A DNA stretch of 64,000 bases from NCBI RefSeq assembly GCF_004564235.1, contig NZ_SOMN01000010.1, forward strand, positions 79,134 through 143,133, written 5' to 3'. The DNA comes from Cohnella luojiensis (GTDB lineage: Bacteria > Bacillota > Bacilli > Paenibacillales > Paenibacillaceae). Shown here piece by piece: positions 55,342 to 63,890 of this stretch. Numbering within the stretch: the first letter of the stretch is position 1; each line of letters starts with the position of its first letter. The notes beneath the pieces were generated by a model. That model was not told the DNA's origin. It worked only from the letters and a program-made list of their open reading frames with translations, and ran no database searches. A program made the position numbers and the translations under genes.

Positions 55342-56132
55342 GAGATTTCCTCCCAAAATAGCTCGTTTTTCTGAAATTTAAGCCGGTAGACCGGAACTTG
55401 CTCTACTAACGCTTTGCATAAGCGAACGACCTTGAGCGAGTCTTCATTATTATGCGGCCAGTACCAAATATTTTCTAAGATCGATAGCAAGGCTTTGCTC
55501 TTGTCGAGGCGGCGTTTCTTAATTATTGGGGATTGCTCAAGCATGTAAATGGCTTTAATAGGTACGGAATGTATGGGGGAAGGGTTCATGATATTACTTC
55601 TTAACGGGGAATCGTAAACTATGACACGGCCATCCTGACCAATCTTCAGGATGGAAGCCTCATCGGATAATAACGTTCTAGGGTGGGAAAGCTTGGCGAC
55701 GGTCGTCTTGCCCACTCTGGACTTTCCGGCGAATACATAAGCTTCGCCTTGGTCTACCAATGTAGAAGAATGAACAAGGAGGCCCCAGTCGTAATGGGTG
55801 ATAATCGTGCTGTACCAATTCATAAGAACGCATCTTAGACCCACGTAATTATAAAATCGAACATCTGCTTCCCTGTAATCCGGACTGATGGCTAGATAGT
55901 AATCCGGACGATCAAAAATCATTCTTCCCTGCACGTCGCGCGTGAACGTGGTGTTGATACCCGGGTTCTTCAAACAGCCTTGTTGAATCGTAATCGTAAA
56001 GCTTGTGTCCGGATCCCTAAGCTGCGAATCTGAACGTTCTCCGAACATTTGGTTCATGAAAGACATCGTTTCCGCCCCGATAACCCGAAATAAAACGGAA
56101 TGCGTTCCAATCTGCTTCCATAGCTGCTCCAA
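55338..56132 (-). CDS. HPr-kinase-like protein, candidate RiPP Ser/Thr kinase
   Basis: The 264-residue protein matches the HprK-like kinases of lasso clusters of the paeninodin type, which phosphorylate a Ser of the precursor. Features: VHSSTLVDQGEAYVFAG, then GKSRVGKTT as P-loop (Arg replaces the usual Gly in GxSGxGKT) and LLSDEASIL, where most have LLSDD. Start TTG at 56132 follows GGGAGG with seven bases; a longer frame from 56159 has no ribosome site. Substrate is inferred to be the Gly-Ser-rich precursor encoded just upstream. Confidence 0.82.
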   Translation of the reverse strand: MEQLWKQIGTHSVLFRVIGAETMSFMNQMFGERSDSQLRDPDTSFTITIQQGCLKNPGINTTFTRDVQGRMIFDRPDYYLAISPDYREADVRFYNYVGLRCVLMNWYSTIITHYDWGLLVHSSTLVDQGEAYVFAGKSRVGKTTVAKLSHPRTLLSDEASILKIGQDGRVIVYDSPLRSNIMNPSPIHSVPIKAIYMLEQSPIIKKRRLDKSKALLSILENIWYWPHNNEDSLKVVRLCKALVEQVPVYRLKFQKNELFWEEIS

Positions 56133-56164
56133 GAATAAACCTCCCGAGGATTTATGCATCTAAC

Positions 56165-56196
56165 GAAAAAGAAGAAAGGAGAAAGGTCCTCTCTTC
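56165..56196 (-). terminator. Attenuator between precursor and kinase genes
   Basis: On the minus strand GAAGAGAGGA, six bases, TCCTTTCTTC (one G-U pair), then five T residues. It probably gives more precursor transcript than enzyme transcript, usual in RiPP operons. Confidence 0.78.
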
Positions 56197-56227
56197 TCTC
56201 CGAGTGTTCTAAGTACTTAATGCCGTT

Positions 56228-56365
56228 TTACCACCATTTTTTCTTTGGCTTTTTAGAACCACTACCACTACCACTACCACTTCCGCTACCCGTACCGCTG
56301 CCATAGCCGTGTTCGAATACGACTGATTGATGCAAGATAATCGCTGGAGTTACATAGTTTTTCAA
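56228..56365 (-). CDS. Candidate RiPP precursor peptide, Gly-Ser repeat core
   Basis: A 45-residue peptide, below usual gene-calling limits. Residues 1-20 (MKNYVTPAII, then LHQSVVFEHG) resemble lasso precursor leaders, with the Y-x-x-P recognition motif at Tyr4-Pro7. Residues 22-37 are Gly-Ser repeats with one Thr at 25; residues 38-45 are KKPKKKWW. It starts with TTG at 56365 (or TTG one codon earlier), after GAGGTGA. It sits 96 bp before the kinase start, behind its own promoter. Ser residues are candidate phosphorylation sites. Processing site unknown. Confidence 0.8.
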   Translation of the reverse strand: MKNYVTPAIILHQSVVFEHGYGSGTGSGSGSGSGSGSKKPKKKWW

Positions 56366-56392
56366 CAAATATCACCTCACTTTTCTGTACTC

Positions 56393-56422
56393 ATTTTATG
56401 ATACAAAATGTATCTATGTCAA
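56393..56422 (-). promoter_or_regulatory. Candidate promoter of the RiPP operon
   Basis: TTGACA (56417-56422) and TAAAAT (56393-56398) are 18 bases apart on the minus strand, about 30 bp before the precursor start. Confidence 0.7.
56400..56414. promoter_or_regulatory. Perfect palindrome within the RiPP promoter
   Basis: GATACA, three bases, TGTATC, placed between the -35 and -10 elements, where a bound repressor would block RNA polymerase. No regulator gene is adjacent. Confidence 0.65.
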
Positions 56423-56509
56423 TAATTTATAATGATTACAATCCTTTTTGGATCAGGAAATATTTAGACAATATTGAGGGAAAGTTAAACTTAGATACCC
56501 CGTTTCAAG

Positions 56510-56935
56510 TTATGTGTTCTCACTTTGCAAGGCTCTTTTATAATGACGATTAATAGAAAAGAATATAATTAAACCTAAACAGGCTCCCGAAGAATCTATC
56601 ATGACATCGAAGATTGATGCTCCTCTAGCCGGAACAAAGAGCTGGTGAATTTCATCCCCTACACCATATAATGTCGCTCCAAACCAAGCAACTAGATATG
56701 ATCGTTTATGCTTATAGAAAATAATCTTTAATAGTATAGCGAGAGTACCGAACAAAAAGAAATGTGCTCCTTTTCTTAAGACCATATTAAAGACCTTAAC
56801 GTCATCTTTAGGCTCTTCCATAATGGTGGAGAGTTTCCTAATCGTACTGCCATTTGTAAAGTTATCGGATTGTGTGAAATAGAAAATTAAGGCACAAAGC
56901 AGCACTGCCGCGCAGATCCATGGCCATTTTTTCAT
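56510..56935 (-). CDS. VanZ-family membrane protein
   Basis: The 141-residue protein has four membrane segments and the VanZ pattern RKGAHFFLFGTLAILL with GATLYGVGDEIHQLFVPARGAS, whose acidic and His residues are conserved in the family. Members are linked to teicoplanin resistance or surface-polymer clusters but lack a defined reaction. It lies 17 bp downstream of the epimerase gene, at the end of the polysaccharide cluster. Confidence 0.9.
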   Translation of the reverse strand: MKKWPWICAAVLLCALIFYFTQSDNFTNGSTIRKLSTIMEEPKDDVKVFNMVLRKGAHFFLFGTLAILLKIIFYKHKRSYLVAWFGATLYGVGDEIHQLFVPARGASIFDVMIDSSGACLGLIIFFSINRHYKRALQSENT

Positions 56936-56951
56936 AGTAATCTCTTTCCCC

Positions 56952-57905
56952 TTATACCAATTGGGCCTGATAAGCTTCTATCGTTCTTTTCAAACCATCT
57001 TCCAAAGTGATTTGCGGCTCCCAGCCAAGTAATTTTTTTGCTTTGTCGATAACGGGTTGCCGAACTTTAGGATCATCTTGCGGCAGAGGATGGAATGTAA
57101 TTTTACTATTTGATTGGGCCATTTCTTTAACGAGCTGCGCAACCTCAAGAACCGAATATTCAATAGGATTGCCTATATTAACGATTTCGCCTTCTGTATC
57201 TTTCTTTACCATCAATAGCCTTAAAGCCTCTACCGTATCATCCACATAGCAAAAAGAACGGGTCTGTGAACCGTCACCGTAAACTGTAATATCTAGATTT
57301 GAAAGTGCCTGGTTGACAAAATTAGAAATGACTCTTCCATCATCATTGCGTAGTCCAGCTGAATACGTGTTAAAAACACGGGCTACCTTCACACGAACTC
57401 CAAAGCGGGCATAATATTCATAACAATAAACTTCACCCAACCTCTTCGCTTCGTCATAACAAGCTCTCGGCCCAAATGTATTTACATTCCCTCTATAGCT
57501 TTCTGGCTGCGGATGTACTTCTGGATCTCCATAAGCTTCGCTTGTACTTGTAAACAAGAATTTAGCTCCTGTACGAAGAGCTATATCAAGCATATTTCGA
57601 GTCCCTATTGTATTAATATCAATTGTTTCAAATGGGTTGTCTTGATAAAATTTGGGGGAAGCCGGTGAGGCTAAATGATAGATTTCATCCGCCTCTTGAA
57701 CCTCTTCCAATTCTCTTACTTCAGGATTGGCAACATTCACTCTCAATAATTTGAACTGGGGATGATTGATGAATGCAGATAGATTCGTTTCCTTGCCCGT
57801 ACATAAATTATCCAAACCAACAACTATGTAACCTTTGTTCAATAAAGATTTCGTAAGATGAGATCCTAAGAAGCCTGCAGCCCCCGTAATGATGGCCTTA
57901 ATCAA
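56952..57905 (-). CDS. NAD-dependent nucleotide-sugar epimerase (UDP-glucuronate decarboxylase-like)
   Basis: The 317-residue short-chain enzyme starts TGAAGFLGSHLTKSL (NAD loop), has IYHLASPASPKFYQDNP and FTSTSEAYGDPEVHPQ, and the catalytic Tyr and Lys in CYDEAKRLGE. These match UDP-glucuronate decarboxylase (UDP-xylose synthase) more closely than galactose epimerases. It supplies a sugar nucleotide for the polysaccharide assembled by neighbouring glycosyltransferases. Confidence 0.87.
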   Translation of the reverse strand: MIKAIITGAAGFLGSHLTKSLLNKGYIVVGLDNLCTGKETNLSAFINHPQFKLLRVNVANPEVRELEEVQEADEIYHLASPASPKFYQDNPFETIDINTIGTRNMLDIALRTGAKFLFTSTSEAYGDPEVHPQPESYRGNVNTFGPRACYDEAKRLGEVYCYEYYARFGVRVKVARVFNTYSAGLRNDDGRVISNFVNQALSNLDITVYGDGSQTRSFCYVDDTVEALRLLMVKKDTEGEIVNIGNPIEYSVLEVAQLVKEMAQSNSKITFHPLPQDDPKVRQPVIDKAKKLLGWEPQITLEDGLKRTIEAYQAQLV

Positions 57906-57932
57906 TTTCCCTCACTCCATCCATTATATTTA

Positions 57933-58841
57933 TTATCTGATTAATGCATTGCGAAGCAATGATTTTATCAATATAGGCCGAGAGGCGATTAGGATTGTGG
58001 CGCTCAAATATTTCTTCTTTTCTAAGCGATCTTTAAACAACAACTCAGCTAAACCCCTTTGTTTCTTTTTACGGTGTGACTTTAGAGCACTTTCAATTTC
58101 CGGCTCCTGACTATACGTGGTAATTAGTTCTCCAGTAAAACGAATTTGCGACTGATGCAAAACGATGGCCCTTGAAATGGAAGAGCTTAAGGAGTTAGGG
58201 CGAGTTCGATAATAATACATCGGTTCCGGAATCAGCAGCATCTTTCCACTGTGATAAATACACTCTACTAGAAACTTAAAGTCTTCATCACCATTCAAAT
58301 TCTCATCATAAAGAAGTCCTGTATTTTTAATGAGGTCGGATCGAATGATTGGCTTTAAGTAACCATAATCGTCGCTAATCATTCTCGATGCCGATAAAAA
58401 CGTCATTTCTTTATGATGTCCGATAATTTTAGCCCTGGATTTTAAGTGCGTTGTATAGGGTACCTCTTCTCCGTCATGGATCAACCACAGATCATCACAA
58501 ACAATATTGGCATTGTTTTCAATGGCATGATTCAACATCTTCTGTAGCCGTTCTGGACTCCACCAATCATCGGAATCCATAATGGCAATCCACTCACCCG
58601 ACGATGCTTCGATTGCTTTATTTCTTGAAAATGACACACCCTTATTCGTTTGATTTTGTACTAGCTTGAGTCTAGTGTCATAAATACTCTTTATGACATT
58701 TACAGTTTCATCGGTAGAACAATCATCAACCACGATCACTTCAATATCTTTCAGTGTTTGGTTCAAGGCGCTCTCAATTGCCTTTTTCACATACTTTTCA
58801 ACATTATAAGCAGGTATGATAACGGAAATCTTACAACTCAT
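57933..58841 (-). CDS. Family 2 glycosyltransferase
   Basis: The 302-residue enzyme has a GT-A fold: ISVIIPAYNVEKYVKKAIES at the start, VIVVDDCSTDETV, and the metal-binding DSDDWWSPERLQ. It transfers a sugar from a nucleotide donor onto a growing polysaccharide at the inner membrane face. Donor and acceptor are not predictable. Confidence 0.93.
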   Translation of the reverse strand: MSCKISVIIPAYNVEKYVKKAIESALNQTLKDIEVIVVDDCSTDETVNVIKSIYDTRLKLVQNQTNKGVSFSRNKAIEASSGEWIAIMDSDDWWSPERLQKMLNHAIENNANIVCDDLWLIHDGEEVPYTTHLKSRAKIIGHHKEMTFLSASRMISDDYGYLKPIIRSDLIKNTGLLYDENLNGDEDFKFLVECIYHSGKMLLIPEPMYYYRTRPNSLSSSISRAIVLHQSQIRFTGELITTYSQEPEIESALKSHRKKKQRGLAELLFKDRLEKKKYLSATILIASRPILIKSLLRNALIR

Positions 58842-58857
58842 TGTGACTCTCTCCTTC

Positions 58858-60225
58858 TTATATAACTAAATTTGCCACAATTTCTTCCCACGACAGACAT
58901 AGACGTATAATGTCTTCCTCCACTAACTCGCTTCCCGTCTGTATTTCTATAATTTCAAGATCCTGTGAAGCACGGATACTGTGGCTTGCATAGGCTGGTA
59001 TTTTAAGCACATCCCCCGCTGTAACCCGGGTAAGCTGACCATTTAGCACAAACTCACCTTCTCCGGCTATAATGGTCCAGACTTCATTTCGATGTGCATG
59101 TATTTGGTAGCTTAAATTTTTACCTCCCTTTATACAGATCCGTTTAGTTAGAACATGATTCCCGTCCGAAAATTTCTTATAATCCAAAACCCTGTATGAG
59201 CCCCAACGGCGTTCTTCATACATCGGTCTTTGTTCGATATGACCAATAAGTTCTTTAACCCTTGGACTAGCATTTTTATCTGAAACTAATATACCGTCCG
59301 GGCTGGACGATACAATGATATTCGATAAACCCAAAATGACTACTGGTATATCCAATTCATTTATGAGGTGGGTATTTACTGAATCTCCACTTAATGTCCC
59401 GTTTCCAATAATAGGATTGTCAATCTGTTCCGTTAAGGTGTTCCATGTTCCGAGGTCCTTCCAGTAGCCGTCATAAGGGATCACAACCGTATGGCGCGCC
59501 TTTTCGACCACTTCATAATCGAAACTGATTTTCGGAAGAGTGTGGTATTTTTTAACTATCTCTTCATATTGAATGGGCAAGCCTTTGTTGATTAGAAGCT
59601 CGATCATAAAGTTCAACTTAAAAGCAAAAACCCCGCAATTCCAAAGCGCCTGCTGCTCCAGCAGTTCTTTCGCTTTGTCGGTGTGGGGTTTCTCGATAAA
59701 ATGGCTTACCGTCATATAATCTCTGTCGTTATCCGAAGCCTTTGGCACGATATAGCCATATTTCTCAGAGGGAAATGTTGGATTCACGCCCATCAAGGCA
59801 AGCTCCGCATCCGATTGATGAACTGCTTCTTCCAGTTCCTTCATCTTGATGAAGAATTTCTCTTCCACGAACGGATCGACCGGTAATACCGTAATCACTT
59901 CATTTAGACTGACTCCCTGGATGGAGTACAAATAAGTAGCCGCCAATGCAATAGCTGGAAATGTATCACGTCGATCCGGTTCGATGATGACCGGCACATC
60001 CATGCCGATTTGGCTTTGGAGCATCTCAAGCTGACCTTTTCCGGCCGCGATAAAAGCGTCTTGTGCGAGATTTGTTTTACCCAGCTGTGACCAAACTCTT
60101 TGCACCATGGATTCCAGCTGATCATCGGAGTTCTTTAATACTTTCAAAAATTGCTTGGACCTAGAGTCGTTGGATAGCGGCCACAAACGTTTACCCGAAC
60201 CTCCGGAAAGCAAGACCAGCTTCAT
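58858..60225 (-). CDS. manC: Mannose-1-phosphate guanylyltransferase with mannose-6-phosphate isomerase-like domain
   Basis: The 455-residue protein has a pyrophosphorylase domain (LVLLSGGSGKRLWPLSNDSR; EKPHTDKAKELL; WNCGVFAFK) and a C-terminal cupin (KGGKNLSYQIHAHRNEVWTI), matching ManC/AlgA enzymes that make GDP-mannose. Start is coupled to the next gene by a four-base overlap. It supplies GDP-mannose to the mannosyltransferase-like enzymes alongside. Confidence 0.93.
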   Translation of the reverse strand: MKLVLLSGGSGKRLWPLSNDSRSKQFLKVLKNSDDQLESMVQRVWSQLGKTNLAQDAFIAAGKGQLEMLQSQIGMDVPVIIEPDRRDTFPAIALAATYLYSIQGVSLNEVITVLPVDPFVEEKFFIKMKELEEAVHQSDAELALMGVNPTFPSEKYGYIVPKASDNDRDYMTVSHFIEKPHTDKAKELLEQQALWNCGVFAFKLNFMIELLINKGLPIQYEEIVKKYHTLPKISFDYEVVEKARHTVVIPYDGYWKDLGTWNTLTEQIDNPIIGNGTLSGDSVNTHLINELDIPVVILGLSNIIVSSSPDGILVSDKNASPRVKELIGHIEQRPMYEERRWGSYRVLDYKKFSDGNHVLTKRICIKGGKNLSYQIHAHRNEVWTIIAGEGEFVLNGQLTRVTAGDVLKIPAYASHSIRASQDLEIIEIQTGSELVEEDIIRLCLSWEEIVANLVI

Positions 60226-61334
60226 AGGTTATTGAACTCCTTTCTATTGTTGTCAATGTATTGAAATAGTGTCCGAATAAATATAGATACACTGAATTGT
60301 TCTGCATGGTTCCGTATTGTTAATGGATCCCAACTTGTTTGATCCATATCCATAAGGGCAGTGGCCAAAGAATCAGCCGTCTGCAGATCAAAGAAAATTC
60401 CGTTTACTCCCGGAACAATTGTATCTAAAGCTCCGCCCCCCTTGAAGGCAACCACGGGCCTGCCGCTTGCATTGGCTTCCAAAGGGGTAATGCCGAAATC
60501 TTCAATCCCAGGAAATAAAAACCCCCGACAATGCTGCATGTAGTAAGCGACTTGATCATCCGGTAATCGTCCCATAAAAGTGACTGTAGGTCCGGCAAGT
60601 GACTCCAACCTTTTTCGGTCCGGCCCTTCTCCAATGATGATCAAAGGCTTTCCGATTTTGGTGCATGCTTCGACAGCCAGATCAATGCGTTTATAAGAAA
60701 CTAAGCGCGAAACCACTAAGAAATAATCTCCTGGGTCCGCATCCGATATTTGAAACCTTGAAACATCAACTGGCGGGAAAATGACCTCCGCTTTTCTGCC
60801 GTAACAGCTTTCAATCCGATGTTGAACTACTGTTGAGTTCGCAATCATGTGATGAATCTTTAGAGAAGTCGTTTTATCCCAGATCCGCAGAGGAAGCATC
60901 GCCCATTTTGCCAGCCATTTCTGAATGGCTGATATCTCGCTCCCTTCCATATAGGTAGAGAAATCCCAGGCGAAACGCATCGGGGTATGACAATAACAGA
61001 TATGAACTGTCTTTCCTTTCACAACTACACCCTTTGAATAGGCGCTGCTGGAGCTAATGACAAGATCATATCCTTGTAAATTCAAGAATCGAACAGCGAA
61101 CGGGTATAACCAAAAAAAATGCTTGTATCGCTTCAGAATTCCCGGGATCTTCTGCATCCAAGTTGTTCGGATGTCTGCATCCTTAAGCTCAGGAAGCAGT
61201 TTATTTCGATCTGCGACTGTTGTATAGATAGGCGCTTGCGGGAACATTCGATGAAGCACACTTACCACTCTCTCCGCTCCACCCATCTGATTCAAATAAT
61301 CATGGACGATCGCTACACGAAGGTTACCGTTCAT
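60222..61334 (-). CDS. Family 4 glycosyltransferase (mannosyltransferase-like)
   Basis: The 370-residue GT-B enzyme has the N-terminal VAIVHDYLNQMGGAERVV, VISSSSAYSKGV and the C-terminal donor site IIGEGPDRKRLE and PGIEDFGITPLEANASGRPVV (E-x7-E). It resembles WbaZ-type mannosyltransferases. Together with manC it suggests a mannose-containing polymer. Confidence 0.9.
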   Translation of the reverse strand: MNGNLRVAIVHDYLNQMGGAERVVSVLHRMFPQAPIYTTVADRNKLLPELKDADIRTTWMQKIPGILKRYKHFFWLYPFAVRFLNLQGYDLVISSSSAYSKGVVVKGKTVHICYCHTPMRFAWDFSTYMEGSEISAIQKWLAKWAMLPLRIWDKTTSLKIHHMIANSTVVQHRIESCYGRKAEVIFPPVDVSRFQISDADPGDYFLVVSRLVSYKRIDLAVEACTKIGKPLIIIGEGPDRKRLESLAGPTVTFMGRLPDDQVAYYMQHCRGFLFPGIEDFGITPLEANASGRPVVAFKGGGALDTIVPGVNGIFFDLQTADSLATALMDMDQTSWDPLTIRNHAEQFSVSIFIRTLFQYIDNNRKEFNNL

Positions 61335-62524
61335 GAAATCTCCTTTCCTTTGCTGAACTTCAATTCTTGTACCGGTTTATCCATAATGGATTTGTAGATA
61401 CTCTCTACCTTGTAAACCGTGTTTTGGATGGAAAAGAAGTCCTTTACCCGTTCCGCTGCATTTCCGCCCATTCTTTGTCTCCATTGATCGTTTTTTAATA
61501 CGCTATCCGCACAGTCCAGCATTCCTTCAAGATCTCCAACCTCATACAACAATCCGCTTAGTTCATGGTCAATGATTTCAGGGACTCCTCCTGCATTAGT
61601 TGCCACTACAGGCAAGGACTGCGACATGGCTTCGATAATGACACGTCCAAACGGTTCATTGTCTGAACATAAAAAAAGAAGATCCGCTGCACAGCAGATC
61701 TCCATCACATCTTTACGGAACCCTGTAAACCTTACACGATTTTCTACCCCGAGTTGGGTAGTTAACTCATGAAGGGAATGCCAGTATTCATTACATGCCT
61801 GACCAAATTTAGGTTCACCGACGACGCAAAGATAGATATCATGCCCATCATCCAGCAACCTTTGCGTTGCACGAATCGCATCCTCTTGTCTTTTCCATGG
61901 GGCGATTTGTCCTATAATGAGAATGACTTTACTCTGCATCGGAAGTTTTAATTCCTTTCTAATCTCTGCCTTCCAACGCCCTTTTTCCTGCTCTGAAAAC
62001 TCGCGAATTTCTAACCCGTTATGTACAAGGTGCATTCGATCTTTCCATTTCGTTCGGTCAAATCCCAATAAGACGGAGCACGATATCCCTATGATTCCTT
62101 GTGCAGTAAGCCTTGCAAGGCGATCAATTCCGTTGCCAATTAGTCCCTTAGGGAGATTATCCCTCACGTGCCATATCATTGGGCGACGATGCAGCCAACC
62201 AAACAGGGCAGCCATAATCCCGGCTCGCATGGAATTAGCATGAATAAGGTCAACGGAATGAATTCGAATCAATCTGGCCAAACGCAAACCCTCCCCTAGC
62301 ATTCCGATCATATCCACCAGAAGTCGAAGTGGATTTTTGGAAAGCCTCGCCCTGTAGCCCTTGATAGGAACAACTTGCAGCCCTGCTTCTCTTGCTCGAT
62401 CTGTCAGCTCACCCTCGGGCGAGAAGATAACGGGTTCGACCATCGTCATGTTCTTCACTGTCAAGAGAAGACTAATCTCAGCACCGCTGACAACACTCGT
62501 ATGATTATAGTAGGCTACTTTCAT
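61331..62524 (-). CDS. Family 4 glycosyltransferase
   Basis: The 397-residue GT-B enzyme shows HVRDNLPKG, ILIIGQIAPWKRQEDAI and SDNEPFGRVIIEAMSQSLPVVATNAGG (E-x7-E). The stop overlaps the next gene and its start overlaps the preceding one by 20 bases, so the cluster is translated as one unit. Substrates unknown. Confidence 0.92.
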   Translation of the reverse strand: MKVAYYNHTSVVSGAEISLLLTVKNMTMVEPVIFSPEGELTDRAREAGLQVVPIKGYRARLSKNPLRLLVDMIGMLGEGLRLARLIRIHSVDLIHANSMRAGIMAALFGWLHRRPMIWHVRDNLPKGLIGNGIDRLARLTAQGIIGISCSVLLGFDRTKWKDRMHLVHNGLEIREFSEQEKGRWKAEIRKELKLPMQSKVILIIGQIAPWKRQEDAIRATQRLLDDGHDIYLCVVGEPKFGQACNEYWHSLHELTTQLGVENRVRFTGFRKDVMEICCAADLLFLCSDNEPFGRVIIEAMSQSLPVVATNAGGVPEIIDHELSGLLYEVGDLEGMLDCADSVLKNDQWRQRMGGNAAERVKDFFSIQNTVYKVESIYKSIMDKPVQELKFSKGKEIS

Positions 62525-63704
62525 ATTTCCCTAGTTCCTTTCGCTGTTGAATCGCTTGATCAAACACGCGAGTAACAGACCGGGCAACCTTGGTCCAAGT
62601 ATAATGCTGAAGAACATGCTGACGACATTCCTCGCGCGAGGGAATGGAACAGTCACCTTTCAATATCGAAATGATTTTTTCCGCAATTGCATCCGGCGAT
62701 CCCTCGCGAAACAACAATTGGTTTGAGAAGGGCTCAAGGATTTCCTTCGTCCCCCCGTAAGGAGTGCCGAGTACAGGAGTGCCACATGCCAATGATTCTG
62801 TTGTGACTAAGCCGAACCCTTCAAGTGTTCTTGTTGGAACGACACTTAAATCAGCAGCTTGATACCACCGAACCAGATCCTCATCGGATACCCTTCCTAA
62901 TAAACGAACAGTTGATTGTAAACGAAGCTCTTCTATTAATTGTTCATATTCTTCTTTAAGCGCCCCTTGCCCCGCAATGAAAAGCAAGGTACTGGGAGCC
63001 TCCCTTGAAACCTCAGCCATGGCGCGAATCAATTGATCAATCCCCATCCGCCGAACCAACCTTCTGGCGCAGAACAGAACCTTCTGATCCTCTAGTATAC
63101 CCAGTTCTTCCCGCAGGGCGCCTCGATTCTCTGAGGGTCGAAACCTTTCGATATCTGCCGCACCCGGAATCCGATGGATGCTATCTTTGGCAATGCCGAA
63201 TTCTCGCGATAATAGGGCTCTGAAATAATCGCTTAACACAATAAAGGCATCGGATCGGCGATAAGTGGTTTGCTCTATTCTTTTTTTAATTTGATAACGA
63301 AGCAGCTTCGTTATCTGATTCCCCCCATCTTCCACTAGCGACTCTTGTGCCCAAGGGCCGTGAAAATGGGTGACAATCGGCACATGGCCGGGAATAAATC
63401 TCCTAGTGGTCAAGGAAGCGTACAATCCAAAATGGGGATTGATAATATCAGGGGTAATCACTGAGGTACGGTCTCTTATCGAAGCATGAAAAAATTTCAT
63501 TCGTTGATAAGTACCCAATTTCGCGCTGCCGGAAACTACATCCCGGATATAGGAAGGAGCCTCCATCACCTTCCGCTCTGACGATATTAGCCCCTCCACT
63601 GTATGCCCATATTGATTCATCGCCTTCAAATAATCTGCAAAGTAATAATTTAATCCGCCTGGTCTATGTTCCGCCCATTCCATTCCGGTCGCTAGGATTT
63701 TCAT
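62505..63704 (-). CDS. Family 4 glycosyltransferase
   Basis: The 399-residue GT-B enzyme starts MKILATGMEWAEHRPGGLNYYF and has CARRLVRRMGIDQLIRAM and EGFGLVTTESLACGTPVLGTPYGG. The start overlaps the stop of a truncated acyltransferase gene (ATGA). It ends inside the next glycosyltransferase gene. Substrates unknown. Confidence 0.92.
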   Translation of the reverse strand: MKILATGMEWAEHRPGGLNYYFADYLKAMNQYGHTVEGLISSERKVMEAPSYIRDVVSGSAKLGTYQRMKFFHASIRDRTSVITPDIINPHFGLYASLTTRRFIPGHVPIVTHFHGPWAQESLVEDGGNQITKLLRYQIKKRIEQTTYRRSDAFIVLSDYFRALLSREFGIAKDSIHRIPGAADIERFRPSENRGALREELGILEDQKVLFCARRLVRRMGIDQLIRAMAEVSREAPSTLLFIAGQGALKEEYEQLIEELRLQSTVRLLGRVSDEDLVRWYQAADLSVVPTRTLEGFGLVTTESLACGTPVLGTPYGGTKEILEPFSNQLLFREGSPDAIAEKIISILKGDCSIPSREECRQHVLQHYTWTKVARSVTRVFDQAIQQRKELGKYESSLL

Positions 63705-63890
63705 TTGGTTTCTATGCCCCCATATTTAAGTTTAAAGTGCTCTCCCTTCCTTCGACTTCTGGTAAACTCGTTTCCAGCTTTAATCGCGTTATTCTCAATC
63801 AAATACCAACAAACATATGCAACAATAATTCCTGAGGTAAGAACCAAAACGTTAATAATCCACACAGGTACAGTATAATGCTCCCATAGG
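63701..63890 (-). pseudogene. C-terminal end of an acyltransferase-3 family membrane protein, cut by an insertion element
   Basis: About 60 codons read in frame into the following glycosyltransferase start: VPVWIINVLVLTSGIIVAYV, then WYLIENNAIKAG and a basic tail. This resembles the last membrane helix and tail of OafA/YrhL-type O-acyltransferases that decorate polysaccharides. Upstream (higher coordinates) a transposase gene begins, so the rest was displaced or lost. The exact junction is not defined. Confidence 0.65.

Noticed and set aside
51974..56422. Classical lasso peptide cluster
   Set aside because: No asparagine-synthetase-like cyclase and no transglutaminase-like B2 was found, and the precursor lacks an acceptor Asp/Glu at position 7-9 after a Gly or similar core start.
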